A stretch of 64,000 bases of DNA, taken from assembly GCF_002160985.1 (NCBI RefSeq), contig NZ_NFLQ01000003.1:186001-250000 (forward strand), in the 5' to 3' direction. The notes under the pieces are model-generated. The model was not told the origin of the DNA, searched no databases, and was given only the letters and a program-made list of their open reading frames with translations. The position numbers and the translations under genes are program-made. Position 1 is the first letter of the stretch. Each line of letters begins with the position of its first letter. This DNA is from Lachnoclostridium sp. An118 (GTDB taxonomy: Bacteria > Bacillota > Clostridia > Lachnospirales > Lachnospiraceae). Positions 24,672-33,378 of this stretch are shown piece after piece.

Positions 24672-24700
24672 AAAATACCACAGCCTGCTCTGTCTGTCAA
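24672..24700 (-). promoter_or_regulatory. Strong promoter of the ABC-F leader
   Basis: On the reverse strand: a perfect TTGACA (24695-24700), a 17-base spacer and TATTTT (24672-24677). It overlaps the stop of the upstream membrane-protein gene. The transcript would have a leader of about 250 bases with a mini-ORF and terminator. Confidence 0.8.
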
Positions 24701-25056
24701 CACCTGACCACGCTGCTGTTCCTGTACACACTGAGAAGGATGCCGGCGTACAGGCAGGTCACGCAGAGATTGGAGCCTCCCAGCGTGTAGAAGGGCATAT
24801 AGGCCGCTGTCCGGTCCGCTCGGTAGCCGTCCCTCTCCCCCGGTGCACCGCTGGCCCAGCTGGCTGCGCAGACCAGCAGGAGGGCGGCTGCCACGGCTGT
24901 TCCCAGGCGCATCAGCAGGAGGCGCACCTCCCTGCCGAACCAGCCCTTTGCCGTCGCTGCAAACAGCAGGGCAAAGCCGATGAATGTAAAAACCGATGTC
25001 ACAAAGCCGCTCCCACTGCCAAACAGCCACCCGGCGGCAGAAAACGCCCCGGACAA
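24697..25056 (-). CDS. Hypothetical membrane protein with unclear start
   Basis: About 119 residues, three hydrophobic segments (about 8-35, 45-65 and 95-112) and a polar loop SGAPGERDGYRADRT. The only available start is TTG at 25056 with no ribosome binding site. The frame is open for a further stretch to a stop near 25125 without any ATG or GTG, so this may be the remnant of a gene that lost its 5' end. No family recognised. Inverted repeats (GGCTGCC, CAGAGAA arms) lie at about 25080-25120 just upstream. Confidence 0.4.
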   Translation of the reverse strand: MSGAFSAAGWLFGSGSGFVTSVFTFIGFALLFAATAKGWFGREVRLLLMRLGTAVAAALLLVCAASWASGAPGERDGYRADRTAAYMPFYTLGGSNLCVTCLYAGILLSVYRNSSVVRC

Positions 25057-25207
25057 ACGCCGGATGATAGTAAATAAGAATGGCTGCCGGGCAGCCTCAG
25101 AGAAATGACCTTCTCTGTGAGTGGTTTACATTATACACAGGATCATGATAACTGGCAAGCCAGGATAGTGCACAAAATATGAGCGACATCTTTGTGGGAT
25201 TTTTTTC

Positions 25208-25236
25208 TTGTCATATACAGGACATATAAATATAAT
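25208..25236 (+). promoter_or_regulatory. Promoter of the LURP-one-like gene
   Basis: TTGTCA (25208-25213), a 17-base spacer and a perfect TATAAT (25231-25236), 42 bases before the ATG at 25278. Confidence 0.78.
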
Positions 25237-25277
25237 GGGAGAAAATCAGACATGACAGATGACAGGAGGGTAAATCT

Positions 25278-25748
25278 ATGAAGCTGCTTTTTAAACAGAG
25301 GTTCTTTTCGTGGTTTGACAGCTATGACATCTATGACGAGGCAGGGAATACAGTCTATGAGGTACAGGGACAGCTTTCCTGGGGCCACTGTCTGAAGATT
25401 TTCGACGCCTCGGGCTGTGAGATAGGTACAGTAAAGGAGCAGGTGTTCTCCCTGCTGCCCAGGTTCGAGCTGTACAGGGGAGACACCTGTATCGGCTGCA
25501 TCAGCAAGGAGCTCTCCTTCCTGAAGCCAAGATACAACATCGACTGCAACGGCTGGCATGTAGAAGGAGATTTTCTGGAGTGGGATTACAGTATCCTGGA
25601 CGGGACAGATGCCTGCATTGCCCGGATTTCCAAACAGCTCCTCAACCTGACAGACACCTATGTGATCGATGTGGATGATCCCGGGGACGCCCTGTGTGCC
25701 CTCATGCTGACGCTTGCTATCGATGCGGAGAAATGCTCCCGAAATTAG
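25278..25748 (+). CDS. LURP-one-related / tubby-like fold protein
   Basis: A 156-residue beta-rich protein with the repeating strand pattern of LURP-one-related proteins: FFSWFDSYDIYDEAGNTVYE, VQGQLSWGHCLKIFDASG, then ISKELSFLKPRYNIDCNGWHVEG. The family shares the Tubby-like barrel, possibly a membrane-lipid sensor; its role in bacteria is unknown. Full length for bacterial members. ATG follows GGAGGGT. Its stop overlaps the end of convergent truA by 4 bases. Confidence 0.8.
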   Translation: MKLLFKQRFFSWFDSYDIYDEAGNTVYEVQGQLSWGHCLKIFDASGCEIGTVKEQVFSLLPRFELYRGDTCIGCISKELSFLKPRYNIDCNGWHVEGDFLEWDYSILDGTDACIARISKQLLNLTDTYVIDVDDPGDALCALMLTLAIDAEKCSRN

Positions 25749-26566
25749 CTCTCCTCCCCGTACCGGATCTCCATAAGAACCAGTCCCTGGGGCGGCGCCG
25801 TCACACCGGCCTCGGTGCGGACCCGCGCTTCCAGTATCTCTTTTACTTTTTCCGGCTCGTAAAAGCCCCGCCCCACCCGGATCAGGGTGCCGGCGATGAT
25901 GCGGACCATGTTGTAGAGAAAGCCGTTGCCGCTGACGCGGATGACGATCTCCTTTGCCTCCGCCTCCCTGTAGGAGAAATTTCCTTCCGTGCAGGGGCGC
26001 TCCTCCACCTCCAGGCTGTCGATGCGCCGCACCGTGTCCTCTGTGTTGGTGCGGATACAGCAGAAACTGGCAAAATCGTGCTCTCCCACGAGATAAGCTG
26101 CGCCCTTCCTCATCTTCTCCACATCCAGAGGCACGTACACAAAGGTGCTGGTGTGCTTTTTCATGGGATTGGCCGTCCTGGCATTGTAAATGTGGTACTC
26201 GTATGTTTTGGTGATGTTGTCCTGGTATCTGGGATGCCAGGAGAGGGGCACCTCCTGGGACTTTACGATCACAATGTCCTCCGGCAGCTTCTGGTTCAGA
26301 GCCAGTGCCATCCGCTCCGGCGGAATGGTGCTCTCCGTGTCAAAGACCGCCACATTTCCCAGGGCATGGACACCGGAGTCGGTGCGGCTGGCGCCAATGA
26401 CCCGGATGTCCTCCTTTGTGAGTGTACTGAGTTTTTTATTGAGGACCTCCTCTATCGTGATCCCGTTTGGCTGGACCTGCCAGCCACAGTAGTTTGTACC
26501 GTCGTAGGCCACTGTCAGCTTTATCCGTCTCAAGTTTCTTTTCCTCTCTAAAACATACCGGGACAT
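25745..26566 (-). CDS. truA: tRNA pseudouridine(38-40) synthase
   Basis: A 273-residue TruA. The catalytic Asp is in GASRTDSGVHALG (about 57). DGTNYCGWQVQPNGITIE lies at the N-terminus and NGFLYNMVRIIAGTL near the end. It makes pseudouridine in the anticodon arm of many tRNAs. The start at 26566 (MSRYVLERKRN) gives a slightly longer N-terminus than usual before the first conserved strand (RIKLTVAYDG); a later start is not available as ATG. It forms an operon with ecfA1-ecfA2-ecfT, a common Firmicutes arrangement. Confidence 0.95.
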   Translation of the reverse strand: MSRYVLERKRNLRRIKLTVAYDGTNYCGWQVQPNGITIEEVLNKKLSTLTKEDIRVIGASRTDSGVHALGNVAVFDTESTIPPERMALALNQKLPEDIVIVKSQEVPLSWHPRYQDNITKTYEYHIYNARTANPMKKHTSTFVYVPLDVEKMRKGAAYLVGEHDFASFCCIRTNTEDTVRRIDSLEVEERPCTEGNFSYREAEAKEIVIRVSGNGFLYNMVRIIAGTLIRVGRGFYEPEKVKEILEARVRTEAGVTAPPQGLVLMEIRYGEES

Positions 26567-26591
26567 TCATACATGCCCCGGAAAATCCATC

Positions 26592-27416
26592 CTAAAAGAT
26601 CCATATGTGGAAGGGAACATACCGTCCGATGACCACCACTGCCACCACATACACGGCCATGACAATGTAAGCCATCCGGTCCCTGCTCTTGTACCGCAGA
26701 GGCTTCATTTTTGTGCGCCCTTCCCCTCCCCGGTAGCACCTGGCCTCCATGGCCATGGCAAGGTCGTTGGCCCGGCGGAAAGCAGATACAAAGAGAGGCA
26801 CCAGAATGGGGATCATGCTTTTCACCCGCTGGATGATATTGCCGCTTTCCAGATCTGCTCCTCTTGCGATCTGGGCTTTCATGATCTTATCCGTCTCCTC
26901 CAGAAGGATAGGGATAAAACGGAGGGCGATGGACATCATCATGGCCACCTCATGCACCGGAACATGGATCTTATTAAGGGGATGCAGAAGGCTCTCGATG
27001 CCGTCTGTCAGCGCGTTGGGCGTCGTGGTAAAGGTCATCAGCGATGAGCCGGCGATCAGATAGATCAGACGGATCGCCATAAATACCGCGGTCCGCAGGC
27101 CCTCCTCCGTAATGGTAAAGATCCAGGCGTGGAACAGCGTCTCTCCGCCTCTTGTGAGAAAGAGGTTGAAGAGAACCGTGATCATCAGCAGCATGATAAT
27201 GGGCTTCATGCCCTTCATGATATAGGAAAAAGGTACCTTTGACATGCGTATGATGGACACAAGAAAAATGGTGGCCACCAGATATCCGGGAATACTGTTG
27301 AAGAGAAACAGGGAAATCAGATAGAGCAGCGTCCCCACCAGCTTCACCCTCGGGTCCAGGCGGTGCAGGATGCTCTGGGCCGGATAATATTGTCCTATTG
27401 TAATGTCTCTTATCAT
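26592..27416 (-). CDS. ecfT: ECF transporter transmembrane subunit
   Basis: A 274-residue membrane protein of the CbiQ/EcfT family: DITIGQYYPAQSILHRLDPR at the start, five or six membrane segments and the ATPase-coupling Ala-Arg-Gly motifs (ARGADLE about 188, then EARCYRGGEGR about 238). EcfT joins the two ATPases to interchangeable S components to import vitamins and metals. It directly follows ecfA2 and precedes truA. Confidence 0.93.
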   Translation of the reverse strand: MIRDITIGQYYPAQSILHRLDPRVKLVGTLLYLISLFLFNSIPGYLVATIFLVSIIRMSKVPFSYIMKGMKPIIMLLMITVLFNLFLTRGGETLFHAWIFTITEEGLRTAVFMAIRLIYLIAGSSLMTFTTTPNALTDGIESLLHPLNKIHVPVHEVAMMMSIALRFIPILLEETDKIMKAQIARGADLESGNIIQRVKSMIPILVPLFVSAFRRANDLAMAMEARCYRGGEGRTKMKPLRYKSRDRMAYIVMAVYVVAVVVIGRYVPFHIWIF

Positions 27417-28280
27417 CTATACACTCCCCCGCCTTTTCTTCACAGCCTCCATGATCTCGTCCGCAGCCTCCTCCACTGTGGTGGCCGTCACCCCCACGTC
27501 GAACCCGGCCTCTCTTATATCGTGCATGATGTAAGTGACCTGGGGGGCTGCAAGACCGATCTTCTCCAGCTCCTGGTAATGGGAAAATACCTGTTTCGGT
27601 GTGTCGTTGTACAGGATCCTGCCTTTGTTCATGACAATGATCCGGTCCGCGTATTTTGCAATGTCCTCCATACTGTGGGACACAAGGATCACCGTCATAT
27701 CGCTCTGCCTGTGCAGGTATGCGATCTGGTCCAGTATCTCGTCCCGGCCCTTGGGATCCAGGCCGGCAGTGGGCTCGTCCAGCACAAGGACGCCGGGGCG
27801 CATGGCCAGGACGCCTGCAATGGCCGCCCGCCTCTTCTGTCCGCCGGACAGCTCAAAGGGGGAGGATTTCCAGTATTTTTCCTTCAGCCCCACAAGGCGC
27901 AGCGCCTCTGTGGCTCTCTTTTCACATTCCTCCGGAGTAAGCCCCTGGTTCTTCGGGCCAAAGCACACATCCGTCAGCACATCCACCTCGAAAAGCTGAT
28001 GCTCCGGGTACTGGAAGACAAGCCCCACCTGGCTGCGGAGCTTCCGCATATCGTACCCTTCCGCGTAAATGTTTTCTCCGTTGTAAAAGACCGTGCCGCT
28101 GGTGGCCCGTATGAGACCGTTCAGATGCTGGGTCAGTGTGGATTTCCCGGACCCGGTGTGGCCGATGATGCCCACAAACTCCCCGTGAGGGATCTCAAGG
28201 CAGATGTCAGAGAGCGCCTTCTTCTCGTAGGCTGTGCCCGGGCTGTATATATAATTGACGTGTTCTAATTTAATCGACAT
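27417..28280 (-). CDS. ecfA2: ECF transporter ATPase A2
   Basis: A 287-residue ATPase. Walker A is GHTGSGKST (about 40-48), Q-loop [11 protein letters not shown], signature LSGGQKRR and Walker [13 protein letters not shown]. The C-terminal EcfA domain is present. It overlaps the end of ecfA1 by 16 bases, so translation is coupled. It pairs with EcfA1 to power the general ECF module. Confidence 0.94.
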   Translation of the reverse strand: MSIKLEHVNYIYSPGTAYEKKALSDICLEIPHGEFVGIIGHTGSGKSTLTQHLNGLIRATSGTVFYNGENIYAEGYDMRKLRSQVGLVFQYPEHQLFEVDVLTDVCFGPKNQGLTPEECEKRATEALRLVGLKEKYWKSSPFELSGGQKRRAAIAGVLAMRPGVLVLDEPTAGLDPKGRDEILDQIAYLHRQSDMTVILVSHSMEDIAKYADRIIVMNKGRILYNDTPKQVFSHYQELEKIGLAAPQVTYIMHDIREAGFDVGVTATTVEEAADEIMEAVKKRRGSV

Positions 28281-29122
28281 AGCGCTTCCACCAGCTCTTC
28301 CTTTTTCAATATTCCGGCAGGGATAGCAAGTCCCCGCTTTCTCAGTTCATCTGCCAGCATGGTCACCTGGGGGACGTCCAGCCGGTAGGATTTTAACGTA
28401 TCCACCTGGGAGAAGATCTCCCGGGGCGTTCCCTGCATGACAATATGGCCGTGGTCCATGACAAAGATCCGGTCCGCGTAGATCACTTCCTCCATATAGT
28501 GGGTGATGAGAATGACCGTCACATGCTTCCTGTGGCGCAGCTCACGCACCGTCCGCAGGACTTCCTTCCGTCCGTCCGGGTCCAGCATGGCGGTGGGCTC
28601 GTCCAGCACAATGCACTTTGGCTCCATGGCAATGACGCCGGCAATGGCCACCCTCTGCTTCTGCCCGCCGGACAGCTTGTTTGGCGAGTGGTGCCGGTAC
28701 TCGATCATGCCCACGGACTTAAGGCTGTCCTCCACCCGCTTCCAGATCTCGTCTGTGGGGACGCCTAAGTTCTCCGGGCCAAAGCCCACGTCCTCCTCCA
28801 CTACGGTGCCGATAATCTGGTTGTCCGGGTTCTGGAACACCATGCCCGCACTCTGGCGCACATTCCACAATTCCTGGGGATCTTTCGTATTCCGGCCGTC
28901 CACCCACATGGTGCCTCCTGTGGGAACGAGAATAGCGTTCATGTGTTTGGCCAGGGTAGACTTGCCGGAGCCGTTGTGGCCCAGAATGGCAATAAACTGG
29001 CCTTCCTCTATGCCAAGATCCACCTCATCGATGGCCCGGGAGGTGCCGATGACATTTCCTTCTTCATCTCTTTTTTCATATTCAAATATGAGCTTTTCTG
29101 TCTGGATCATATTATGTTTCAT
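28265..29122 (-). CDS. ecfA1: ECF transporter ATPase A1
   Basis: A 285-residue ATPase. Walker A is GHNGSGKST (about 48-56), Q-loop [11 protein letters not shown], signature LSGGQKQR and Walker [16 protein letters not shown]. It is the first gene of the ecfA1-ecfA2-ecfT-truA group. The usual ribosomal-protein genes do not precede it; a strong terminator lies upstream instead. I used ATG at 29122; a start at the internal [11 protein letters not shown] is also possible. Confidence 0.94.
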   Translation of the reverse strand: MKHNMIQTEKLIFEYEKRDEEGNVIGTSRAIDEVDLGIEEGQFIAILGHNGSGKSTLAKHMNAILVPTGGTMWVDGRNTKDPQELWNVRQSAGMVFQNPDNQIIGTVVEEDVGFGPENLGVPTDEIWKRVEDSLKSVGMIEYRHHSPNKLSGGQKQRVAIAGVIAMEPKCIVLDEPTAMLDPDGRKEVLRTVRELRHRKHVTVILITHYMEEVIYADRIFVMDHGHIVMQGTPREIFSQVDTLKSYRLDVPQVTMLADELRKRGLAIPAGILKKEELVEALCRLN

Positions 29123-29168
29123 ATCAGTTTTTCCATCTCCATGGGGAAAATCCTAATGATCTTCCCGT

Positions 29169-29208
29169 TAAAATAAGACACAGCGCTTACATGCTGTGTC
29201 TTATTTTA
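29169..29208 (-). terminator. Strong terminator after the cyclophilin gene
   Basis: A perfect 16-base stem (29169-29184 with 29193-29208, arms TAAAATAAGACACAGC) with an 8-base loop and A/T-rich ends. It works in either direction and separates the cyclophilin gene from the ECF operon. Confidence 0.93.
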
Positions 29209-29308
29209 AGTGATTATGCTCTATTTTGCAAGGTCTGGGACTTTCCTTTTCATTTCCTCCTCTACCTGCCGGTCATCACATTTCTTTTAAATTCTGCCCA
29301 CGTCACCT

Positions 29309-29827
29309 CTACGCCTTCTGCGGCTCCTGGTACTCCACTCCCATGGTATCCACAGTCACCTTTTTCATCCTCTGCACTTCCAGCGGTCTGTCGCTGTAGT
29401 CTGTAGGAGTCTGGGCAATCTTATTTACAATATCCATGCCCTCTGTGATCTTTCCGAAAGCCGCGTAAGCGCCGTCCAGATGGGGAGAGTTCTTGTGCAT
29501 GATAAAGAACTGGCTTCCTGCCGAGTCCGGATGCATGGCTCTTGCCATGGACAGCACGCCCTCTGTGTGCTTCAGATCATTTGCAAAGCCGTTCTGGCTG
29601 AACTCGCCTTTGATGGTGTAGCCCGGGCCGCCCATGCCTGTTCCGTCGGGGCATCCGCCCTGGATCATAAAACCGCTGATGACCCGGTGGAAAATAAGGC
29701 CGTCGTAGAAGCCTTTGTTCACCAGCGAGATAAAGTTGTCCACTGTGTTGGGAGCGATCTCGGGATAGAGCTCCGCCTTCATGATATCTCCGTTTTCCAT
29801 TTCAAATGTAACGACTGGATTTGCCAT
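29309..29827 (-). CDS. Cyclophilin-type peptidyl-prolyl cis-trans isomerase
   Basis: A 172-residue cytoplasmic cyclophilin with the core motifs VDNFISLVNKGFYDGLIFHR, FMIQGGCPDGTG, AGSQFFIMHKNSPHLDGAYA and FGKITEGMDIV. It speeds proline isomerisation during protein folding. There is no signal peptide. It is monocistronic, with a strong terminator after it. Confidence 0.95.
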   Translation of the reverse strand: MANPVVTFEMENGDIMKAELYPEIAPNTVDNFISLVNKGFYDGLIFHRVISGFMIQGGCPDGTGMGGPGYTIKGEFSQNGFANDLKHTEGVLSMARAMHPDSAGSQFFIMHKNSPHLDGAYAAFGKITEGMDIVNKIAQTPTDYSDRPLEVQRMKKVTVDTMGVEYQEPQKA

Positions 29828-29992
29828 TTTTTGTCTACCTCATTTCTTCTGTTTTTTCAGAAATTGTCTTTCCTGGGTATTGTAGCACAGAGGAAAAAAT
29901 ACTGCAATCCGGGCAGATCCTCTCTGCTCTTCGCTTTCATTTATGTCCATTAAATATAAATTTTATTAATATTATAGATACAAATTATTAAA

Positions 29993-30021
29993 TTGACTTT
30001 GTATTCTTCTGATGCTACGAT
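29993..30021 (+). promoter_or_regulatory. Promoter of the aminotransferase gene
   Basis: TTGACT (29993-29998), a 17-base spacer and TACGAT (30016-30021), about 55 bases before the ATG at 30078. The preceding sequence is very A+T-rich. Confidence 0.65.
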
Positions 30022-30077
30022 TTTTCCATAGTAATAAATTCACAATACACTTTGCAATTTACTTTGGAGGAGATGCT

Positions 30078-31256
30078 ATGGAGTACAAGACAGCAAAACG
30101 AATGGAAAGCCTGCCTTTTTCCGAGATCCGTGCAGTGATGGAAAAGGCCACAAAGATGCAGCAGGCGGGAGAAAACGTCATTCATCTGGAAATCGGACGT
30201 CCGGATTTTGACACGCCGGAAAAGATCAAGGAAGCCGCTTATGAGAGTCTGAAGGCGGGGCATGTATTTTACACCTCCAACTACGGAATACCGGCTCTGA
30301 GAAAAGAGATCGCCAAATGGGAAACAGAGCATCACGGTGTACAGTATGATGCCGATGAGGTTCTTGTGACAGTAGGTGTCGGCGAAGCCACCTACGCTTC
30401 CATGGCAGCCTTCCTGGAAGACGGAGACGAAGTTCTCGTGCCCAATCCGGTATGGCTGAACTACATTCACGTTCCGTCCTCTCTGGGAGCTGTCCCTGTG
30501 ACATACAATCTGAAAGAGGAGAACAACTACCAGATTGACATGGAAGAGCTGGCATCCAAGATCACAGATAAGACAAAGATGATCGTCATCGTCAACCCCA
30601 GCAACCCCACAGGAGGCGTTCTCTCCAGAGAGACCCTGGAAAAGCTCAGCCAGCTTGCCATCAAGAATGACCTTCTGGTGGTGGCAGACGAGATCTACAG
30701 CCAGCTTGTCTATGACGATACAAAACATGTCAGCATTGCCTCCCTTCCCGGCATGAAGGAGAGGACCATCACACTGGGCGGCTTTTCCAAGGCTTATTCC
30801 ATGACCGGCTGGCGTCTTGGATACATGTGCGCTCCCAGGGGCATTATCGCCGCCTGCGTCAGAGTACACCAGTATACCATCACCTGCGCTTCCTCCTTTG
30901 TACAGGAGGCCGCTGTGACCGCTCTTCGTGACTGCTCGGACGATGTGGAAGCTATGCGCCAGGAGTATCAGAGACGGAAGGATTACGCGGTGAAAGCCCT
31001 CAATGAGATCAACGGCATCAGCTGCAATGATCCCCAGGGCGCGTTCTACATCTTTGTAAATGTCAAGAGTCTGGGCATGTCCTCCATGGAGGTGGCCGAG
31101 TACTTCCTTGAGGAGGCAAAGGTAGCCATGGTTCCCGGCTCCGCTTTCGGATCCGAAGGCGAAGGATATCTGAGACTGTCCTACGCCTGCAGCTACGAGG
31201 ATCTCCAGGAAGCTATCCGCAGGATAAAGGACGCGGTAGAGAAACTGAAAAAATAA
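30078..31256 (+). CDS. Class I/II pyridoxal-phosphate aminotransferase
   Basis: A 392-residue fold-type I aminotransferase. The PLP Lys238 is in GGFSKAYSMTGWRLGY. NPSNPTGG is at about 173-180, the ADEIYSQLVYDD motif (Asp204, Tyr207) follows, and the substrate Arg is in YLRLSYACS. It resembles aspartate/aromatic-type aminotransferases. ATG at 30078 has GGAGG at 30066-30070. It is followed 27 bases later by an RraA-like gene in what appears to be a two-gene operon, suggesting a shared catabolic route through a 2-oxo acid; the substrate is unknown. Confidence 0.88.
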   Translation: MEYKTAKRMESLPFSEIRAVMEKATKMQQAGENVIHLEIGRPDFDTPEKIKEAAYESLKAGHVFYTSNYGIPALRKEIAKWETEHHGVQYDADEVLVTVGVGEATYASMAAFLEDGDEVLVPNPVWLNYIHVPSSLGAVPVTYNLKEENNYQIDMEELASKITDKTKMIVIVNPSNPTGGVLSRETLEKLSQLAIKNDLLVVADEIYSQLVYDDTKHVSIASLPGMKERTITLGGFSKAYSMTGWRLGYMCAPRGIIAACVRVHQYTITCASSFVQEAAVTALRDCSDDVEAMRQEYQRRKDYAVKALNEINGISCNDPQGAFYIFVNVKSLGMSSMEVAEYFLEEAKVAMVPGSAFGSEGEGYLRLSYACSYEDLQEAIRRIKDAVEKLKK

Positions 31257-31283
31257 AGCTACAAAAAGAAAGAGGTTAGAGAA

Positions 31284-31964
31284 ATGGCAGTAGGATGCAG
31301 AATTAAAAGAAACTTTGAGAGACCGGACAAGGAACTGGTGGAAGCTTTCCGCGGAATTCCGGTAGCCAACATTGATGACCAGTGCGGCAGGATCGCTGCG
31401 GTAGACGCCAGCATTTATCCCTTAAATCCCAAGGCCCGCCTTCTGGGAACCGCCTTTACTGTAAATGCACCGGCAGGAGACAATCTTCTGTTCCACAAGG
31501 CGCTGGATATGGCTCAGCCGGGGGATGTCATCGTCCTGGCAAACAAGGGCAGCATGAGCCGCTCCTTATGCGGGGAGATCATGAGCAGCTACGCAAAATC
31601 CAGAGGTCTGGCAGGCATTATCATCGACGGATGCGTGCGTGACAGCTACGCTCTCAGCCAGATGGATTTCCCGGTATACGCAAAAGGCGTGACTCCCAAC
31701 GGACCCTACAAGAACGGACCGGGGGAAATGAACTTCCCCGTATCCTTTGCAGGCATCATCATCAATCCAGGGGATATCATCGTGGGAGACTCTGACGGAC
31801 TGATCGCCATCAGACCCGAGTTCGCCAAAGAGCTGGCCGAGAAGGCAAGAGCCTACCACGCAGGTGAGGAAAAACAGCTGGAAGGCATCCACACCCGCGG
31901 CGAGTGGCCCCGTCCATGGGTAGATGAGACCCTGGAAAAGGTTGGATTTGAATTTGTAGACTAA
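31284..31964 (+). CDS. RraA-family aldolase-like protein
   Basis: A 226-residue protein of the RraA / 4-hydroxy-4-methyl-2-oxoglutarate aldolase fold: VANIDDQCGRIAAVDASIYP, APAGDNLLFHKALDMAQPGD, the metal and substrate motif GGIIIDGCVRDS-like (AGIIIDGCVRDSYAL) and GDIIVGDSDGLIAI. Members cleave or decarboxylate 2-oxo acids with a divalent metal; the older label demethylmenaquinone methyltransferase is misleading. Its neighbour is the PLP aminotransferase, which could supply the oxo acid. It is terminated by the hairpin at 31991. Confidence 0.85.
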   Translation: MAVGCRIKRNFERPDKELVEAFRGIPVANIDDQCGRIAAVDASIYPLNPKARLLGTAFTVNAPAGDNLLFHKALDMAQPGDVIVLANKGSMSRSLCGEIMSSYAKSRGLAGIIIDGCVRDSYALSQMDFPVYAKGVTPNGPYKNGPGEMNFPVSFAGIIINPGDIIVGDSDGLIAIRPEFAKELAEKARAYHAGEEKQLEGIHTRGEWPRPWVDETLEKVGFEFVD

Positions 31965-31990
31965 GCTGTCGATCAGATACAGGGCAAAAT

Positions 31991-32013
31991 AAAAAAGGAC
32001 CGTCCGGTCCTTT
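31991..32013 (+). terminator. Bidirectional terminator
   Basis: AAAAAAGGACCG and CGGTCCTTTTTT form a compact stem flanked by A and T runs on both sides. It serves the RraA-like gene and the convergent reverse-strand gene ending at 32015. Confidence 0.9.
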
Positions 32014-32014
32014 T

Positions 32015-32638
32015 TTATTTCCCATCTTCCAGGACGTAGAGAACCATCCCGCCCTTTTTCTCATACCCGGTATCCCACATTTCCTCAAAATCCAGCCTGG
32101 TGGCAGCTCCGTAGGTGGCCGCCGTCACATAGAACCGGCCCTCCCTCTCCTGGTAGCCGGTGAGAAGAAACCAGTGCCAGGTAAAATCTCCGAACTGCTT
32201 TTTATCCTTGTGGTAGAGCAGAAGATACGGCACGGGGAGCCCCTTGTCAATCTGCCTTCTGACCGCCGCTTTGGCCTCCTCCACATCCGTCTCCCCGTGA
32301 AGGGGCTCCATGTGAAGGCTTCTGCCGTCCTCATTTCCCAGATCCGCAAGATAGCGGGCATACCCTTCTATATAAGTTTCCAGCCTGTCGATGCCTCCTG
32401 CCCTGGGCTTCAGATAGGGCTTCATCTTCATGCTGAACTCCTTGTAAGCCTGTTTTGTGAGACAACCCGCGTCACCGGGATACAGCCCCTTCATTCCCTT
32501 TCGCAGAGCCAGATAGATGCAGGTGTCACAGGCTGTGGCCGCCCCGCAGCCGCCCACGTGCATGACGATATTGGTAAACCAGTCCTGGCTTCCGCCGTAG
32601 GCGCCTTCAATCTCAAAATAATCCAGATGTCTTTCCAT
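32015..32638 (-). CDS. Hypothetical protein with a papain-like Cys/His pattern
   Basis: A 207-residue soluble protein that I do not recognise by name. VGGCGAATACDTCIYLAL near residue 31 and TWHWFLLTGYQ near 153 resemble the Cys and His motifs of C39-like or transglutaminase-like peptidase folds, with a following YVTAATYGA segment as a possible third element. No signal peptide, so a cytoplasmic enzyme. It is monocistronic and shares a terminator with the RraA-like gene. Confidence 0.6.
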   Translation of the reverse strand: MERHLDYFEIEGAYGGSQDWFTNIVMHVGGCGAATACDTCIYLALRKGMKGLYPGDAGCLTKQAYKEFSMKMKPYLKPRAGGIDRLETYIEGYARYLADLGNEDGRSLHMEPLHGETDVEEAKAAVRRQIDKGLPVPYLLLYHKDKKQFGDFTWHWFLLTGYQEREGRFYVTAATYGAATRLDFEEMWDTGYEKKGGMVLYVLEDGK

Positions 32639-32781
32639 AGATGTATCTTCCCTTCATTTTTTCTGTCATAATCTTTTGAAATTCTTCATAATTTCCTGCC
32701 ATTTATCTTTATATCTTTTCATTATACTGGATACAACAAAAGAAAACTTACTCTATATATACTTTACAGGAGGGGATTTTT

Positions 32782-33378
32782 ATGAGAGCTGCCGTTACTT
32801 ACGTAGAAAATATACTGGTCACACACAGGCCCGCGCTGTCCTGCCGGCAGGACTACTCTGTGTCCTCCCTTGTCCTTATGTTCTTTACCTTTTCCGGCAT
32901 TGGCTGGCTCTGGGAGGTGGGCCTTCACCTGGTGGTGGACGGCATGTTCTTCAACCGGGGCTTCATGGCCGGCCCCTGGCTTCCCATCTACGGGACAGGG
33001 GGCGTGCTGATCCTGGTGCTTCTGAAAAAATGGCGCAGCCGCCCGCTCCTGTCTTTTGGCCTCATTGTGCTTCTGTGCGGCACGGTGGAGTATTTCGCCG
33101 GGCTCTTCCTGGAGACCATGTTCGGTGTCCGCTGGTGGAACTACAGCGACATGCTCTTCCAGATCCAGGGCAGAGTCTGCCTGGAAGGACTGCTGCTTTT
33201 CGGCACAGGCGGCCTCTTTATCATCTACATCGCTGCCCCTGCGCTGGATGGGCAGTTCAGCCGCCTGTCCGTCTACCGAAAAAGGCTGCTGTGTGTGATC
33301 CTGTGCGCTCTCTTTGCCGCAGACCTGGTGCGCTCCTTCCTCTCCCCCAACATGGGACCGGGGATCACTTCGCTTTGA
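32782..33378 (+). CDS. Putative ABC transporter permease-like membrane protein (CmpB family)
   Basis: A 198-residue protein with about five membrane helices and the family motifs FSGIGWLWEVGLHL, NRGFMAGPWLPIYGTGG, TVEYFAGLFLETMFG and RWWNYSDM. This family (PF06541 type) is named as an ABC permease but has no known partner ATPase; its function is open. It has ATG after GGAGGGG. Its last 14 bases overlap the end of the convergent sirtuin gene. Confidence 0.8.
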   Translation: MRAAVTYVENILVTHRPALSCRQDYSVSSLVLMFFTFSGIGWLWEVGLHLVVDGMFFNRGFMAGPWLPIYGTGGVLILVLLKKWRSRPLLSFGLIVLLCGTVEYFAGLFLETMFGVRWWNYSDMLFQIQGRVCLEGLLLFGTGGLFIIYIAAPALDGQFSRLSVYRKRLLCVILCALFAADLVRSFLSPNMGPGITSL

